Shown in pieces: positions 1 through 8,226 of a stretch of 64,000 nt of DNA; positions within the stretch are counted from its first letter, which is position 1; each line of letters opens with the position of its first letter. This DNA comes from Streptomyces sp. NBC_01241. GTDB taxonomy: Bacteria > Actinomycetota > Actinomycetes > Streptomycetales > Streptomycetaceae. The stretch spans positions 3,010,501 through 3,074,500 of the forward strand of contig NZ_CP108494.1 of NCBI RefSeq assembly GCF_041435435.1, read 5' to 3'. The notes beneath the pieces are model-generated. The model did no database searches and was not told where the DNA came from. It was given only the letters and a program-made list of their open reading frames with translations. A program made the position numbers and the translations under genes.

Positions 1-2
1 GG

Positions 3-284
3 CTGCCCGTTTCCGTGCTGAAGCTGGACGGTTCGTTCGTACGCGGCTTCCGCTACGACGACGGCGACCGCCCGAGCCCCGCCGACGAGACGATCGTCGA
101 GGCGATGGTGCACCTGGCGCACCGGCTGGGCCTGACCGTCACCGCGGAGTGCGTGGAGACCGCGGGCCAGGCCGAACGGCTGCGCAGGATCGGCTGCGAC
201 ACCGGGCAGGGCTGGCTGTACTCGCGCGCGGTGGCCCCGGAACGGATCGCCGAACTGATCGGCGGCCGGAAGCTGAACCTCTGA
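3..284 (+). CDS. EAL-domain c-di-GMP phosphodiesterase, C-terminal end (5' cut by window)
   Basis: The open frame runs in from the window edge and ends at TGA 282-284. It carries the last strands and helices of an EAL barrel: LKLDGSFVR (the K-D pair near the metal site), then a TAECVETAGQAERL segment and DTGQGWLYSRAV near the end. EAL domains hydrolyse cyclic-di-GMP to pGpG. The catalytic EAL signature and any upstream GGDEF or sensor domains lie outside the window, so activity cannot be judged. The next gene is on the opposite strand and convergent. Confidence 0.85.
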   Translation: MPVSVLKLDGSFVRGFRYDDGDRPSPADETIVEAMVHLAHRLGLTVTAECVETAGQAERLRRIGCDTGQGWLYSRAVAPERIAELIGGRKLNL

Positions 285-348
285 CCCCGGGATGCGCGGC
301 CCGGGGTCGGAGGGCCGGGGCCGATGTCAGAGGTCACCCGACAGCCTC

Positions 349-1488
349 TCAGGCCGTGGGCAGCCCGTACGCGTCCGCGATCAGCTCGTAGCTGCGCAGC
401 CGGGCCTCGCCGCCGTGGGCGTTGGCGGTGATCATCAGTTCGTCGGCGCCGGTGCGCTTGGCCAGGTCGTCGAGGCCCGTACGGACCTCGTCCGCCGTGC
501 CGTGGACGATGTTGACCAGCCAGCTGTCGACGAACTCGCGCTCCATGGGGCTGAAGGTGTACGCCTCCGCCTCCTCGGGTGTCGGGACCAGGCCGGGCCG
601 GCCGGTGCGCAGGCGGACCATGGACAGGGCGCCGGAGAGAACCTGGCGGCGGGCCTCGCGCTCGTCGTCGGCGGCCAGGGCCGAGACACCGATCAGGGCG
701 TACGGGGCGTCGAGCACCGCGGACGGCCGGAACGACTCCCGGTACAGGTCGAGGGCCGGCACGGTGTTCTGGGCCGAGAAGTGGTGGGCGAAGGCGAACG
801 GCAGCCCGAGCACGCCGGCCAGCCGGGCGCTGAAGCCGGAGGAGCCGAGCAGCCAGATCGGCGGCCGGGCCGCCGACTGGACGCCGCCCTCGGCGGTGGC
901 CTGGACCGGGCCGGGGACCGCGTGGATACGGGCGTAGTGGTGGCCGTCGGGGAAGTCGTCGTCCAGGAACCGGGTCAGCTCGGCGAGCTGCTGCGGAAAG
1001 TCTTCGGCGCCTTCGCCCAGCCGGTCCGTGCGGCGCAGGGCGGCCGCCGTCGCACCGTCGGTGCCGGGGGCGCGCCCGAGGCCGAGGTCGATGCGGCCGG
1101 GGGCCATGGCCTCCAGGGTGCCGAACTGTTCGGCGATGACGAGCGGTGCGTGGTTGGGCAGCATCACGCCGCCGGAACCGAGCCGGATGCGCTCGGTGTG
1201 CGCGGCGAGGTGGGCCAGGATCACGGCCGGTGAGGAGGAGGCGACGCCCGGCATGGAGTGGTGTTCGGCGACCCAGTAGCGGTGGAATCCGCGGCGCTCG
1301 GCGAGCCGGGCGATGTCCACGCTCGTGCGCAGGGCCTGGGTGGCGGTGCGGCCCTGGCCCACGGTCACCAGGTCCAGCACGGAGAGCGGAACGGTGGCCG
1401 TCCCCTCCGCCTTGCCTCGGATCTCGTCGCCTCGGATCTCGTCGGCTCGAATCTCGTCCACGTCCTGGCCCTCTCCGGTGATGCGCAT
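349..1488 (-). CDS. LLM-class flavin-dependent oxidoreductase (luciferase-like monooxygenase)
   Basis: 379 aa, usual length for the bacterial luciferase-like (MsnO8-type) family, which uses reduced FMN for monooxygenation. Seen: SVLDLVTVGQG at the start of the barrel, RYWVAEHHSMPG (the family WxxEHH motif), RIRLGSGGVMLPNH and a GRIDLGLGRAPG segment. The N-terminus has an unusual DEIRADEIRGDEIRG triplet repeat encoded by a 15-bp tandem repeat, ahead of where homology normally begins. A GTG about ten codons downstream (near 1458) is an alternative start. The substrate cannot be inferred. Confidence 0.88.
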   Translation of the reverse strand: MRITGEGQDVDEIRADEIRGDEIRGKAEGTATVPLSVLDLVTVGQGRTATQALRTSVDIARLAERRGFHRYWVAEHHSMPGVASSSPAVILAHLAAHTERIRLGSGGVMLPNHAPLVIAEQFGTLEAMAPGRIDLGLGRAPGTDGATAAALRRTDRLGEGAEDFPQQLAELTRFLDDDFPDGHHYARIHAVPGPVQATAEGGVQSAARPPIWLLGSSGFSARLAGVLGLPFAFAHHFSAQNTVPALDLYRESFRPSAVLDAPYALIGVSALAADDEREARRQVLSGALSMVRLRTGRPGLVPTPEEAEAYTFSPMEREFVDSWLVNIVHGTADEVRTGLDDLAKRTGADELMITANAHGGEARLRSYELIADAYGLPTA

Positions 1489-1536
1489 GCGTGCGGCTCA
1501 TACGTCCGGAACAGCCCAACAGGAGGTGGTCTCCGG

Positions 1537-2349
1537 TTATTCCCCCCAGCGGCCGGGCCGGCCCTTCTTTCCGCTCCGCGCCCACGCCCGGCCCTCGCCC
1601 CATTGGGCTACCGGGGCCGGGGGTGCCTCGCGCTCGGCGAAGATCTTGCCGAGCCTCGGGGACCAGGCCCGGCGGTCCGCCAGCCGCAGTCCTTCCCGGA
1701 CCGTCACCTGGTTTCCGGTGAGGACCGGCTTGCCGAGGAGTTCCTCCAGCTCCGCCAGGTGCGTGACGGTGTGCAGGGCCGTGTCGGGCAGCAGCATCAC
1801 TTCCGCCTCCGGGCGGTCCGCGGCCCGGACGAGTTCCCGCACCTCGTCCGGGCCCCAGGCGGCGGCCTCGGCGGCGGAGCCCAGGCGGGCGGCGTGGGTG
1901 GCGACGACCTCGATCCCCGCGGAGTGCAGGAAGGCGGTGAACAGTGCGGCGATGCCCTCGGGATAGGTCGCGGCGACCGCGACGCGGGTGGCGTCCAGCT
2001 CCCGCACCGCATGGACGAAGCCGAACGAGGTGCTGGAGGCGGGCACCCCGGCCGCCCGGGCCAGGGCGGCGGTCTGTTCGTGGGCGCCCTTCCACCCGTA
2101 CAGGAAACTGCCGCTGCCGCTCGTCCAGACGACGGACTCGACACCGGCGCGTTGCAGCTCCGGTACCCCGGCGGCCAGCCGTTCGGGCACACCGCTGCGC
2201 GTCAGCGTGTCGATCTCGTAGACGTCCTCGTCGACGGCGGTGTGGTTCACGACCAGCCTGACGGCGTCGAGCAGGGTCTCCATCCGCGGGAAGTCGTCCT
2301 CCGCGAAGTGGCGGCCCGGGTAGAGAAAGCCGAGGGTCGTCATGTCCAC
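1537..2349 (-). CDS. Asp/Glu racemase / maleate cis-trans isomerase-family protein lacking cysteines
   Basis: 270 aa with the fold signature of the maleate isomerase/arylmalonate decarboxylase group: TTLGFLYPGRHFAEDDFP at the N-terminus, a VVWTSGSGSFLYGWKG loop and a VMLLPDTALHT loop. Family enzymes rely on one or two catalytic cysteines in exactly these loops. Here there is Ser/Gly and Asp instead, and the protein contains no cysteine at all, so the chemistry must differ or be lost. It is divergent from a D-2-hydroxyacid dehydrogenase and near an ectoine-type importer; EutA of ectoine catabolism belongs to the same superfamily, so a role there is possible but unproven. Start may be 2349 or the ATG at 2343. 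Confidence 0.75.
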   Translation of the reverse strand: MDMTTLGFLYPGRHFAEDDFPRMETLLDAVRLVVNHTAVDEDVYEIDTLTRSGVPERLAAGVPELQRAGVESVVWTSGSGSFLYGWKGAHEQTAALARAAGVPASSTSFGFVHAVRELDATRVAVAATYPEGIAALFTAFLHSAGIEVVATHAARLGSAAEAAAWGPDEVRELVRAADRPEAEVMLLPDTALHTVTHLAELEELLGKPVLTGNQVTVREGLRLADRRAWSPRLGKIFAEREAPPAPVAQWGEGRAWARSGKKGRPGRWGE

Positions 2350-2353
2350 CCTT

Positions 2354-2422
2354 CCTGTTCCTGCGGATGCCCTGTTCCTACTGATGCCCTGTTCCTACGG
2401 ATGCCCCGCGTCCTGCGGACGC
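2354..2422. repeat. 17-bp tandem repeat, about 3.5-4 copies
   Basis: Units of the form CCTGTTCCTRCKGATGC follow each other from 2354 to 2404, with a degenerate fourth copy to about 2422. The array lies immediately upstream of the minus-strand isomerase-like gene, between it and the plus-strand dehydrogenase, so it sits in the shared promoter region. Function unknown. Confidence 0.8.
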
Positions 2423-2554
2423 CCGTTTCACCCCGTTCCTCCCCAGTATTGCCCCATACGTCGCCGCTTCCACGGCGACCTGTTGACGAAGGCGGGCACG
2501 GGTGCGAGCGTGGTCGGGTCGCACATCTCAGACGCAGCGGAGCACCCGTCTCTC

Positions 2555-3514
2555 ATGCCAGAGCCCACCCTGCTCGTCCTGGACACCGACCCGTCGCCGC
2601 GTCTCGGCCGGCTGACCGGCCGGGCCACCGTGCGGTACACCGACGAGGCCGGGCTCGCCGCGCGGCTCCCCGCAGCCGACGTGCTGCTGGTGTGGGACTT
2701 CACCTCCGACGCGGTACGGGCCGCCTGGCCCGGTGCCGGGCCGCGCCCGGCTTGGGTGCATACGGCGAGCGCGGGCGTGGACCGGCTGCTCTGCCCGGAG
2801 CTGGCGGCCTCCGACACGGTGGTGACCAACGCGCGGGGCATCTTCGAGCGGCCGATCGCCGAGTACGTGACGGGCCTGGTGCTGGCGTTCGCCAAGGATC
2901 TCCCCGGCACGCTGGAGCTCCAGCACCGGCGGCTGTGGCGCCACCGGGAGAGCGCCCAGGTGGCGGGCAGCCGCGCGGTGGTCGTGGGCGCGGGCCCGAT
3001 CGGGCGGGAGATCACCCGGCTGCTGATCGCCCTCGGCGTCCAAGTGGCGCTCGTGGGGCGCAGGGCGCGGCGCACCGTCCACGGCGTGGCGGATCTGGAC
3101 CGGCTGGCCGCCATGGCGGACTGGGTGATCTGCGCGGCGCCGCTGACGGAGTCGACCCGTGCCATGTTCGACGCGCGATTCTTCGGGCTGATGCAGCCGT
3201 CGGCCCGCTTCATCAACGTGGGGCGCGGTCCGCTGGTCGTCGAGGACGATCTGGTCGCCGCACTGCGCAAGCGCTGGATCGCGGGCGCGGCACTCGACGT
3301 ATTCGAGCAGGAGCCGCTCGGGCCGCAGAGCCCGCTCTGGGACGTACCGGATCTGATCGTGTCACCGCACATGAGCGGCGACACGGCGGGTTGGCGGGAC
3401 CGGCTGGGCGAGCAGTTCGTGGAGATGTTCGAACTCTGGGCAGCCGGGGCTCCGTTGCCGAACGTGGTGGACATACAGCGCGGCTACGCCCCTGCCCGGG
3501 GGCCGGGCGGCTGA
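2555..3514 (+). CDS. D-2-hydroxyacid dehydrogenase family protein
   Basis: 319 aa. The frame is open back to 2342, but homology starts with MPEPTLLVLD at 2555. The protein has the Rossmann motif VVVGAGPIGREITRLL, the INVGRGPLV catalytic-arginine loop, FEQEPL (catalytic Glu) and VSPHMSGDTAGW (catalytic His), in the family order. It should reduce a 2-keto acid or oxidise a D-2-hydroxy acid with NAD(P)H in the cytosol. Its neighbours, an isomerase-like protein and an amino-acid-type importer, suggest catabolism of an imported compound. The substrate is not evident from sequence. Confidence 0.88.
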   Translation: MPEPTLLVLDTDPSPRLGRLTGRATVRYTDEAGLAARLPAADVLLVWDFTSDAVRAAWPGAGPRPAWVHTASAGVDRLLCPELAASDTVVTNARGIFERPIAEYVTGLVLAFAKDLPGTLELQHRRLWRHRESAQVAGSRAVVVGAGPIGREITRLLIALGVQVALVGRRARRTVHGVADLDRLAAMADWVICAAPLTESTRAMFDARFFGLMQPSARFINVGRGPLVVEDDLVAALRKRWIAGAALDVFEQEPLGPQSPLWDVPDLIVSPHMSGDTAGWRDRLGEQFVEMFELWAAGAPLPNVVDIQRGYAPARGPGG

Positions 3515-3770
3515 TCTCAACACGCCAGGAAAGAGGGTCACTTCATCCCCTCGTGCCGGATTTCTCGACATAACGCTCGATCATCTGCCGTTCGGTGCAG
3601 GGACATACGCACCGCGCATCCGTCGTCGCACTCCGCCCGCAATCGGACACGGGAAGGTCACCTTCCGGCCACTGTTCGGTCACAGGGAGCCGCTTCCTGC
3701 ATAGACGTACGGGATCGGGCAGGCGCTCCCCCTGTCCGGACTGTTCGACCCCTCCAGGAGATTGCGAACC

Positions 3771-4673
3771 ATGGCTGACTTCCCGAACCTGTCCCGCCGG
3801 GGCTTTCTCAACCGATCGGCGGCCGTGGGTGGCCTGCTCGTCGTTCCCGGGCTGCTCTCCGCGTGCAGCAGGACCGACGCCGGTTCCACGGATGGTGCGG
3901 GGGCGCTCGACAAGCTCCGCAAGCAGGGCTTCGTCCGGGTCGCGTACGCCAACGAGGCCCCGTACGGCTATCTGGAGGGCAAGCAGCTCAAGGGCGAGGC
4001 GCCCACCCTGCACCGGGAGATCTTCAAGGCGCTCGGCGTCGACGAACTGAAGCCCACGCTCTCCGAGTGGGACGGCCTGATCCCCGGGCTGCAGGCCGGA
4101 AAGTACGACGTGGTCAGCGCCGGCATGGCCATCACGCCGGAGCGCTGCGCGAACGCCCTCTTCTCCGAGCCCGAGTTCATCTCGCCCACCGCGCTGATGG
4201 TGAAGAAGGGCAACCCGAAGAAGGTCACCGACCTGGCGTCCGCGAAGGCCGCCGGGATCACCGTCGGCGTGATGTCGGGCGCCGTCGAGGGCGCGTACGC
4301 CGAAGGCGCGGGCATCCCCAAGGACAAGATCAAGACACTGCAGAAGCCGCAGGACGGCGCCGACGCGGTCAAGGGCGGCCGGGTCGACGCGTTCCTGCTC
4401 ACCGGCATCTCGCTGCGCTGGCTGGCGAAGACGAACCCCGACACCGAGGTCACCGAGGCCTTCCTGCCGGAGCTCGACGGCACGAAGCAGTACAGCCCCG
4501 GCGGCGCCGTCTTCCGCAAGGGCAACGAGGACCTGCGGGACGCCTTCAACCGCGAGCTGAAGAAGATCGTCTCGGACCAGTCGCGCTATGTGGGCCTGCT
4601 CCAGGAGTACGGCTTCGGGGCCACCGAGCTCCCGCCGGCCACCCTGAAGACGGCCGACCTGTGCAAGGGCTGA
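3771..4673 (+). CDS. ehuB: Ectoine/hydroxyectoine-type ABC transporter substrate-binding lipoprotein (EhuB-like)
   Basis: 300 aa. ATG 3771 has AGGAG ten nt upstream; the in-frame TTG at 3762 is too close to that site. The N-terminus carries a twin-arginine motif (SRRGFLNR) and a lipobox LLSAC with Cys32, so it is probably a Tat-exported lipoprotein. The rest is a type-3 solute-binding fold: FVRVAYANEAPYGY at the start of lobe I, YDVVSAGMAITPERC, and a hinge after TVGVMSGAVEG. First gene of a four-gene ehuBCDA operon. The ectoine assignment rests on resemblance to EhuB; a polar amino acid is the alternative. Confidence 0.82.
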   Translation: MADFPNLSRRGFLNRSAAVGGLLVVPGLLSACSRTDAGSTDGAGALDKLRKQGFVRVAYANEAPYGYLEGKQLKGEAPTLHREIFKALGVDELKPTLSEWDGLIPGLQAGKYDVVSAGMAITPERCANALFSEPEFISPTALMVKKGNPKKVTDLASAKAAGITVGVMSGAVEGAYAEGAGIPKDKIKTLQKPQDGADAVKGGRVDAFLLTGISLRWLAKTNPDTEVTEAFLPELDGTKQYSPGGAVFRKGNEDLRDAFNRELKKIVSDQSRYVGLLQEYGFGATELPPATLKTADLCKG

Positions 4674-4691
4674 CGAGGACGGACGCACCGC

Positions 4692-5435
4692 ATGAGTGAT
4701 TTCTTCTCCGCCTTCTTCGACAATCTGCCGCAAGTGCGCGCGGGGCTGTGGGTGACCCTCCAGGCCACCGTCCTCGGCGCGCTGCTCGCCCTGCTCCTGT
4801 CGTTCGTCCTCGGCCTGATGTCGGTCAGCCGGCTGCTGGTGGCGCGTGGCGTGTCACGCGTGGTCGTGGAGTTCTTCCGCGGCACCTCGCTCTACATCCA
4901 GCTGTTCTGGCTCTACTACGCGATGCCGCCGCTGACGGGGTACGAACTGACGCCGCTGCTCTGCGGTGTCGTCGCCTTCGGTCTCAACTACGGCGCGTAC
5001 GGCGCGGAGGTGGTGCGCGGCGCGGTCAACTCCGTACCGCGCGCCCAGTACGAGGCGGCCGTCGCGCTGAACATGACGCCGCTGCACCGGATGCGGAAGG
5101 TGATCCTTCCGCAGGCCTGGGTGCAGATGATCCCGTCCTTCACCAATCTGCTGATCCAGCTGCTGAAGTGCACCCCGCTGCTGTGGCTGATCTCCGCGGC
5201 CGACCTGATGACCGTGATCCAGCAGCTGCGCGACCGTACCGGCGAGACGCTCACCGCGTACGTGACCCTGCTGGTCCTCTACTTCGTCCTGGCCTACGCG
5301 CTGACCCTGCTGATGAATCTCCTGGAGCGCGGTGCCAAGCGGCGCCTCGGCCTGGCGACCGGCGCGGGCTCGCTGCTGCGCAGCCGCAGCGCCACGGAGG
5401 CCGTCGCGTCGGCGGCCGGAGGTGGTGTCCGGTGA
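4692..5435 (+). CDS. ehuC: Ectoine-type ABC transporter permease EhuC
   Basis: 247 aa inner-membrane permease of the HisM/GlnP family, with about five hydrophobic segments. The cytoplasmic EAA loop is visible (YEAAVALNMTPLHRMRKVILPQA region), which docks on the ATPase. It starts 18 nt after ehuB stops and overlaps ehuD by 4 nt (GTGA), so translation is coupled. The extended C-terminal tail after the last helix (RRLGLATGAGSLL onward) is rich in Ala, Ser and Gly and probably cytoplasmic. Confidence 0.87.
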   Translation: MSDFFSAFFDNLPQVRAGLWVTLQATVLGALLALLLSFVLGLMSVSRLLVARGVSRVVVEFFRGTSLYIQLFWLYYAMPPLTGYELTPLLCGVVAFGLNYGAYGAEVVRGAVNSVPRAQYEAAVALNMTPLHRMRKVILPQAWVQMIPSFTNLLIQLLKCTPLLWLISAADLMTVIQQLRDRTGETLTAYVTLLVLYFVLAYALTLLMNLLERGAKRRLGLATGAGSLLRSRSATEAVASAAGGGVR

Positions 5436-6073
5436 ACGGCTTCGACTGGAACGCCGCCGGGGACGTACTGCCCCTGGTGCTCAAGGGGTTCGAGGTCACG
5501 CTGCTCGCGACCGTGCTCGGCACGCTCGTCGCCGCGGTGCTCGGGCTCGCCATCGCGGTCGCCGGGCGGGCCCCGAGCAGGTGCGTGACGGTGCCGGTGC
5601 GGGCCGTGATGGAGTTCATCCGGTCCACCCCGCTGCTCGTCCAACTGGTCGGCGCGGCAGCCCTGTTCACCTCCGTGGAACCCCTGGTGATCGGCATCGT
5701 GGTGCTGGGCGTCCACTACGCGACGTACACCTCCGAGGTGTACCGCGCCGGGATCGACAGTGTGCCGAAGGGCCAGTGGGAGGCATGCCGGGCGCTCTCG
5801 CTCACCCCGCGGCGGACCTGGCAGGCGGTGATCCTGCCGCAGGCGGTGCGCAATGTGCTGCCCGCCCTCGGCAACTACGCGATCTCGATGTTCAAGGAGA
5901 CCCCGTTCCTCGCCGTGATCACGGTGCAGGAGATGGTCTTCGAGGCCCGGCAGTACGGCGCCGCCCACTTCGCGTACACCGAGGCTTTCACGCTCGCCGG
6001 ACTGGTCTTCCTGGTCGCGAGCTACCCCACCTCGCTGCTGATGAGAAAGCTGGAGAAGCGCCTTGGCCACTGA
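5432..6073 (+). CDS. ehuD: Ectoine-type ABC transporter permease EhuD
   Basis: 213 aa, the second permease of the pair, starting at GTG 5432 inside the ehuC stop. Hydrophobic helices alternate with short loops, and the EAA motif appears as WEACRALSLTPRRTWQAVILPQ. Pairing of two HisMQ-type permeases with one ATPase and one binding protein is the standard layout of polar amino-acid and ectoine importers. Its end overlaps the ATPase start by 11 nt. Confidence 0.87.
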   Translation: MNGFDWNAAGDVLPLVLKGFEVTLLATVLGTLVAAVLGLAIAVAGRAPSRCVTVPVRAVMEFIRSTPLLVQLVGAAALFTSVEPLVIGIVVLGVHYATYTSEVYRAGIDSVPKGQWEACRALSLTPRRTWQAVILPQAVRNVLPALGNYAISMFKETPFLAVITVQEMVFEARQYGAAHFAYTEAFTLAGLVFLVASYPTSLLMRKLEKRLGH

Positions 6074-6911
6074 ACCCCTCCCCCTCCAGAAGACCGCGCC
6101 CACGGCCCCCGCGGACGCCGTGCCGGCCGCCGTCGCGGCGACCGGCCATCCGCTGGTGCGCTTCGACGACGTCGTGAAGCGGTACGGCGACCACGTCGTC
6201 CTCGACCGGCTGGGCTTCTCCGTACGGCGCGGCGAGCACGTCACCCTGATCGGGCCCAGCGGCTCGGGCAAGACCACCATCCTGCGGCTGCTGATGACCC
6301 TCGAAAGGGTCAGCGACGGGGTCATCTGGGTGGACGGCGACCCGCTGTCCCACACCAGGGGACCCGACGGCTCGCTGAGGCCGGCGACCGAGAAGCATCT
6401 GCGCGAGGCCCGGAAGAAGATCGGCATGGTCTTCCAGCAGTTCAACCTCTTCCCCAACATGAAGGTGCTGCAGAACATCACCGAGGCCCCGGTCAACGTG
6501 CTGGGGATGGACCGCGACGAGGCGGAGAGCCGCGCCCGCGAGCTGCTCGACCTGGTCGGGCTCTCGACGAAGATCGACGCGCACCCCTCCCAGCTCTCCG
6601 GCGGCCAGCAGCAGCGGGTGGCGATCGCCCGCGCGCTGGCGATGCGGCCGGAGATCCTGCTGCTCGACGAGGTGACGTCGGCGCTCGACCCGGAGCTGGT
6701 GGCGGGCGTGCTGGAACTGCTGAGCGACATCGCCAGGAACACCGACATCACCATGCTCTGCGTGACCCACGAGATGAACTTCGCCCGCGACGTCTCGGAG
6801 ACGGTACTGATGTTCGATGCTGGCCGTGTGGTCGAGTCCGGTTCGCCGGAAAAAATCTTCTCCGATCCCGAGCACGAACGCACACGCGAATTCCTCACCG
6901 CGGTGCTGTGA
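6063..6911 (+). CDS. ehuA: Ectoine-type ABC transporter ATP-binding protein EhuA
   Basis: 282 aa. TTG start at 6063 lies inside the ehuD 3' end with GGAGAAG just upstream. Walker A GPSGSGKT is at residues 64-71, the Q-loop within VFQQFNLFP near 124-131, ABC signature LSGGQ at 178-182 and Walker B ILLLDE at 198-203, followed by the H-loop in VTHEM. It powers import through EhuC/EhuD. The first 30 residues (Pro/Ala-rich) precede the usual domain start and may be a lineage extension or a sign of a later start. Confidence 0.88.
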   Translation: MATEPLPLQKTAPTAPADAVPAAVAATGHPLVRFDDVVKRYGDHVVLDRLGFSVRRGEHVTLIGPSGSGKTTILRLLMTLERVSDGVIWVDGDPLSHTRGPDGSLRPATEKHLREARKKIGMVFQQFNLFPNMKVLQNITEAPVNVLGMDRDEAESRARELLDLVGLSTKIDAHPSQLSGGQQQRVAIARALAMRPEILLLDEVTSALDPELVAGVLELLSDIARNTDITMLCVTHEMNFARDVSETVLMFDAGRVVESGSPEKIFSDPEHERTREFLTAVL

Positions 6912-7076
6912 CCTCGGAACTCGCCGTAAGCCCATGCTCCTGGCATATGCCGGGCGAATGCGCTCCAGCTGACGGAACCGGGCCGCTCCGCTTTCTCTTC
7001 AACAGCCGCCCCGGGAAAGGGTCTTGGCGGCTATCGTGGGGGCAGAGCTTGCGGTCACAACCTGGTGGGGGAAACC

Positions 7077-7835
7077 GTGACGTTGAAGCCCGAACCGACC
7101 GCACCGTTCCACTCGGTGCAGTACGCCCTTCGCGTTCTCGAAGCGGTCTCCGAACACGGCGACGGCGTGACGGACGCTCAGATCTCCCGGGAGACGGGGC
7201 TGCCTGTCGGGCATCTCACCTCCCTGCTGCTGACGCTGCGCCGCGAGGGGTACGTCGAGCAGATCGCCGACGGCGCGTACGTGATCGGCTCCTCGCTGCT
7301 GCTCCTCGGCTCCGGGGCGGCCCGCAGGCAGGCCCTGGAGACCAGGCTCCAGCAGTCGCTGGCGCAGCTGCGCGATTCGGTCGGCGCGGCGGTCTACATC
7401 AGCCGGTACGTCGACGGCGAGATCCGGGTCACGCAATACGCCGACGGCCCCCGCACCCCCGCGGTCAACGAGTGGGTGGACTTCCGGTCCTCCGCGCACG
7501 CCTCGGCGGTCGGCAAGTGCCTGCTGGCCCAGCTCGACCAGAACAGCCGCCGCGACCACCTCTCGCGCCACAAGACGGCCCGGCTCACCTCGCGGACGAT
7601 CACCAACGAAAAGGTGCTCTTCTCCAAGCTGGACAGCCAGCCGGCGACGGTCCCGGTGCTCGACATCCAGGAGTACGCGGTCGGCACGGTGTGCGCGGCG
7701 GTGCCGCTGACCGCCGGGGCGTCGGCGGGGTGCCTGGCGCTGTCCCTGCCGATCGAGGACGCCCATCGCCTGCGCACGGCGGCGGACACACTGAACCGGC
7801 GGGCGGCTCCCGTGCTCTTGTCGCTGGCGCTCTAG
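7077..7835 (+). CDS. IclR-family transcriptional regulator
   Basis: About 252 aa. The N-terminal winged helix is clear (SVQYALRVLEAVSEHGDGVTDAQ, then SRETGLPVGHLTSLLLTLRREGYVE), followed by an IclR effector domain with GAAVYISRYVDGEIRV and the ligand-loop region ASAVGKCLLAQLD. GTG 7077 follows GGTGGGGGAAACC; GTG 7065 is an in-frame alternative. It lies directly after ehuA on the same strand and is the natural candidate to control the importer and perhaps the upstream catabolic genes. Whether it activates or represses cannot be told. Confidence 0.88.
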   Translation: MTLKPEPTAPFHSVQYALRVLEAVSEHGDGVTDAQISRETGLPVGHLTSLLLTLRREGYVEQIADGAYVIGSSLLLLGSGAARRQALETRLQQSLAQLRDSVGAAVYISRYVDGEIRVTQYADGPRTPAVNEWVDFRSSAHASAVGKCLLAQLDQNSRRDHLSRHKTARLTSRTITNEKVLFSKLDSQPATVPVLDIQEYAVGTVCAAVPLTAGASAGCLALSLPIEDAHRLRTAADTLNRRAAPVLLSLAL

Positions 7836-7884
7836 GGGGGTGCCGATCGGCGAGGTCCACCGGGGTGCCCCCGGGGACAGCTCT

Positions 7885-7904
7885 GTCCTCAATCGCCGGA
7901 CGGG
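7885..7904 (-). repeat. Interspersed short repeat, inverted copy of CCCGTCCGGCGATTGAGGAC
   Basis: Read on the minus strand this 20-mer is identical to the two copies at 34499-34548. It is followed by degenerate CCGGACGGGC iterations up to about 7940. It lies between the IclR gene and tRNA-Lys. Confidence 0.85.
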
Positions 7905-8021
7905 AGGTTGCCGGACGGGCTTGAGGTTGCCGGACGGGCAACTTGAAGTTGCCCGATGTGCCCCGTTTGTTCGGCTGTCACCAGCACCCCTCCGGAGCGG
8001 GTATTATTTTCGAGTCAGCAG

Positions 8022-8095
8022 GCGCCGCTAGCTCAGTTGGTTAGAGCAGCTGACTCTTAATCAGCGGGTCCGGGGTTCGAGTCCCTGGCGGCGCA
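8022..8095 (+). tRNA. tRNA-Lys (anticodon CTT)
   Basis: 74 nt. The acceptor stem GCGCCGC pairs with GCGGCGC before discriminator A. The D arm has AGCTCAGTTGGTTAGAGC. The anticodon loop CTCTTAA carries anticodon CTT, and the T-arm loop is GTTCGAGTC. The 3' CCA is not encoded. A strong terminator follows. A second, identical gene lies at 14203-14276. Confidence 0.97.
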
Positions 8096-8100
8096 CAGAC

Positions 8101-8150
8101 AACGCACTGGGCGGTTCACGTACACACGTGAACCGCCCAGTGCGTTTTTT
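8101..8150 (+). terminator. Rho-independent terminator of tRNA-Lys
   Basis: A perfect 21-bp stem (8101-8121 with 8126-8146), a 4-nt ACAC loop and a T6 run follow the tRNA by six bases. Confidence 0.93.
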
Positions 8151-8164
8151 GCTGACCATCGAGA

Positions 8165-8217
8165 TGTACGAACGTTTTACACATCCGTACTAGACAAGCG
8201 TTTTACACGCTCGTACA
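8165..8217 (+). promoter_or_regulatory. Repeated operator-like element upstream of the MFS gene
   Basis: Two direct copies of a motif CG-TTTTACAC-NNNCGTAC occur within 53 bp (near 8173-8190 and 8199-8216). The whole region is bounded by an inverted pair TGTACGA / TCGTACA. It ends ten bases before the MFS start codon. This geometry suits a repressor operator overlapping the promoter, but no candidate repressor is encoded beside it. Confidence 0.55.
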
Positions 8218-8226
8218 TTTCCAGGT

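Noticed and set aside
53..2095. A 680-aa minus-strand open frame
   Set aside because: Arg/Gly/Pro-rich with no domain; it is antisense or out of frame to the EAL, LLM and isomerase genes, a common artefact of GC-rich DNA.
2342..2554. N-terminal extension of the D-2-hydroxyacid dehydrogenase
   Set aside because: The extension is encoded by a tandem repeat and promoter DNA and lacks homology; homology starts at ATG 2555.
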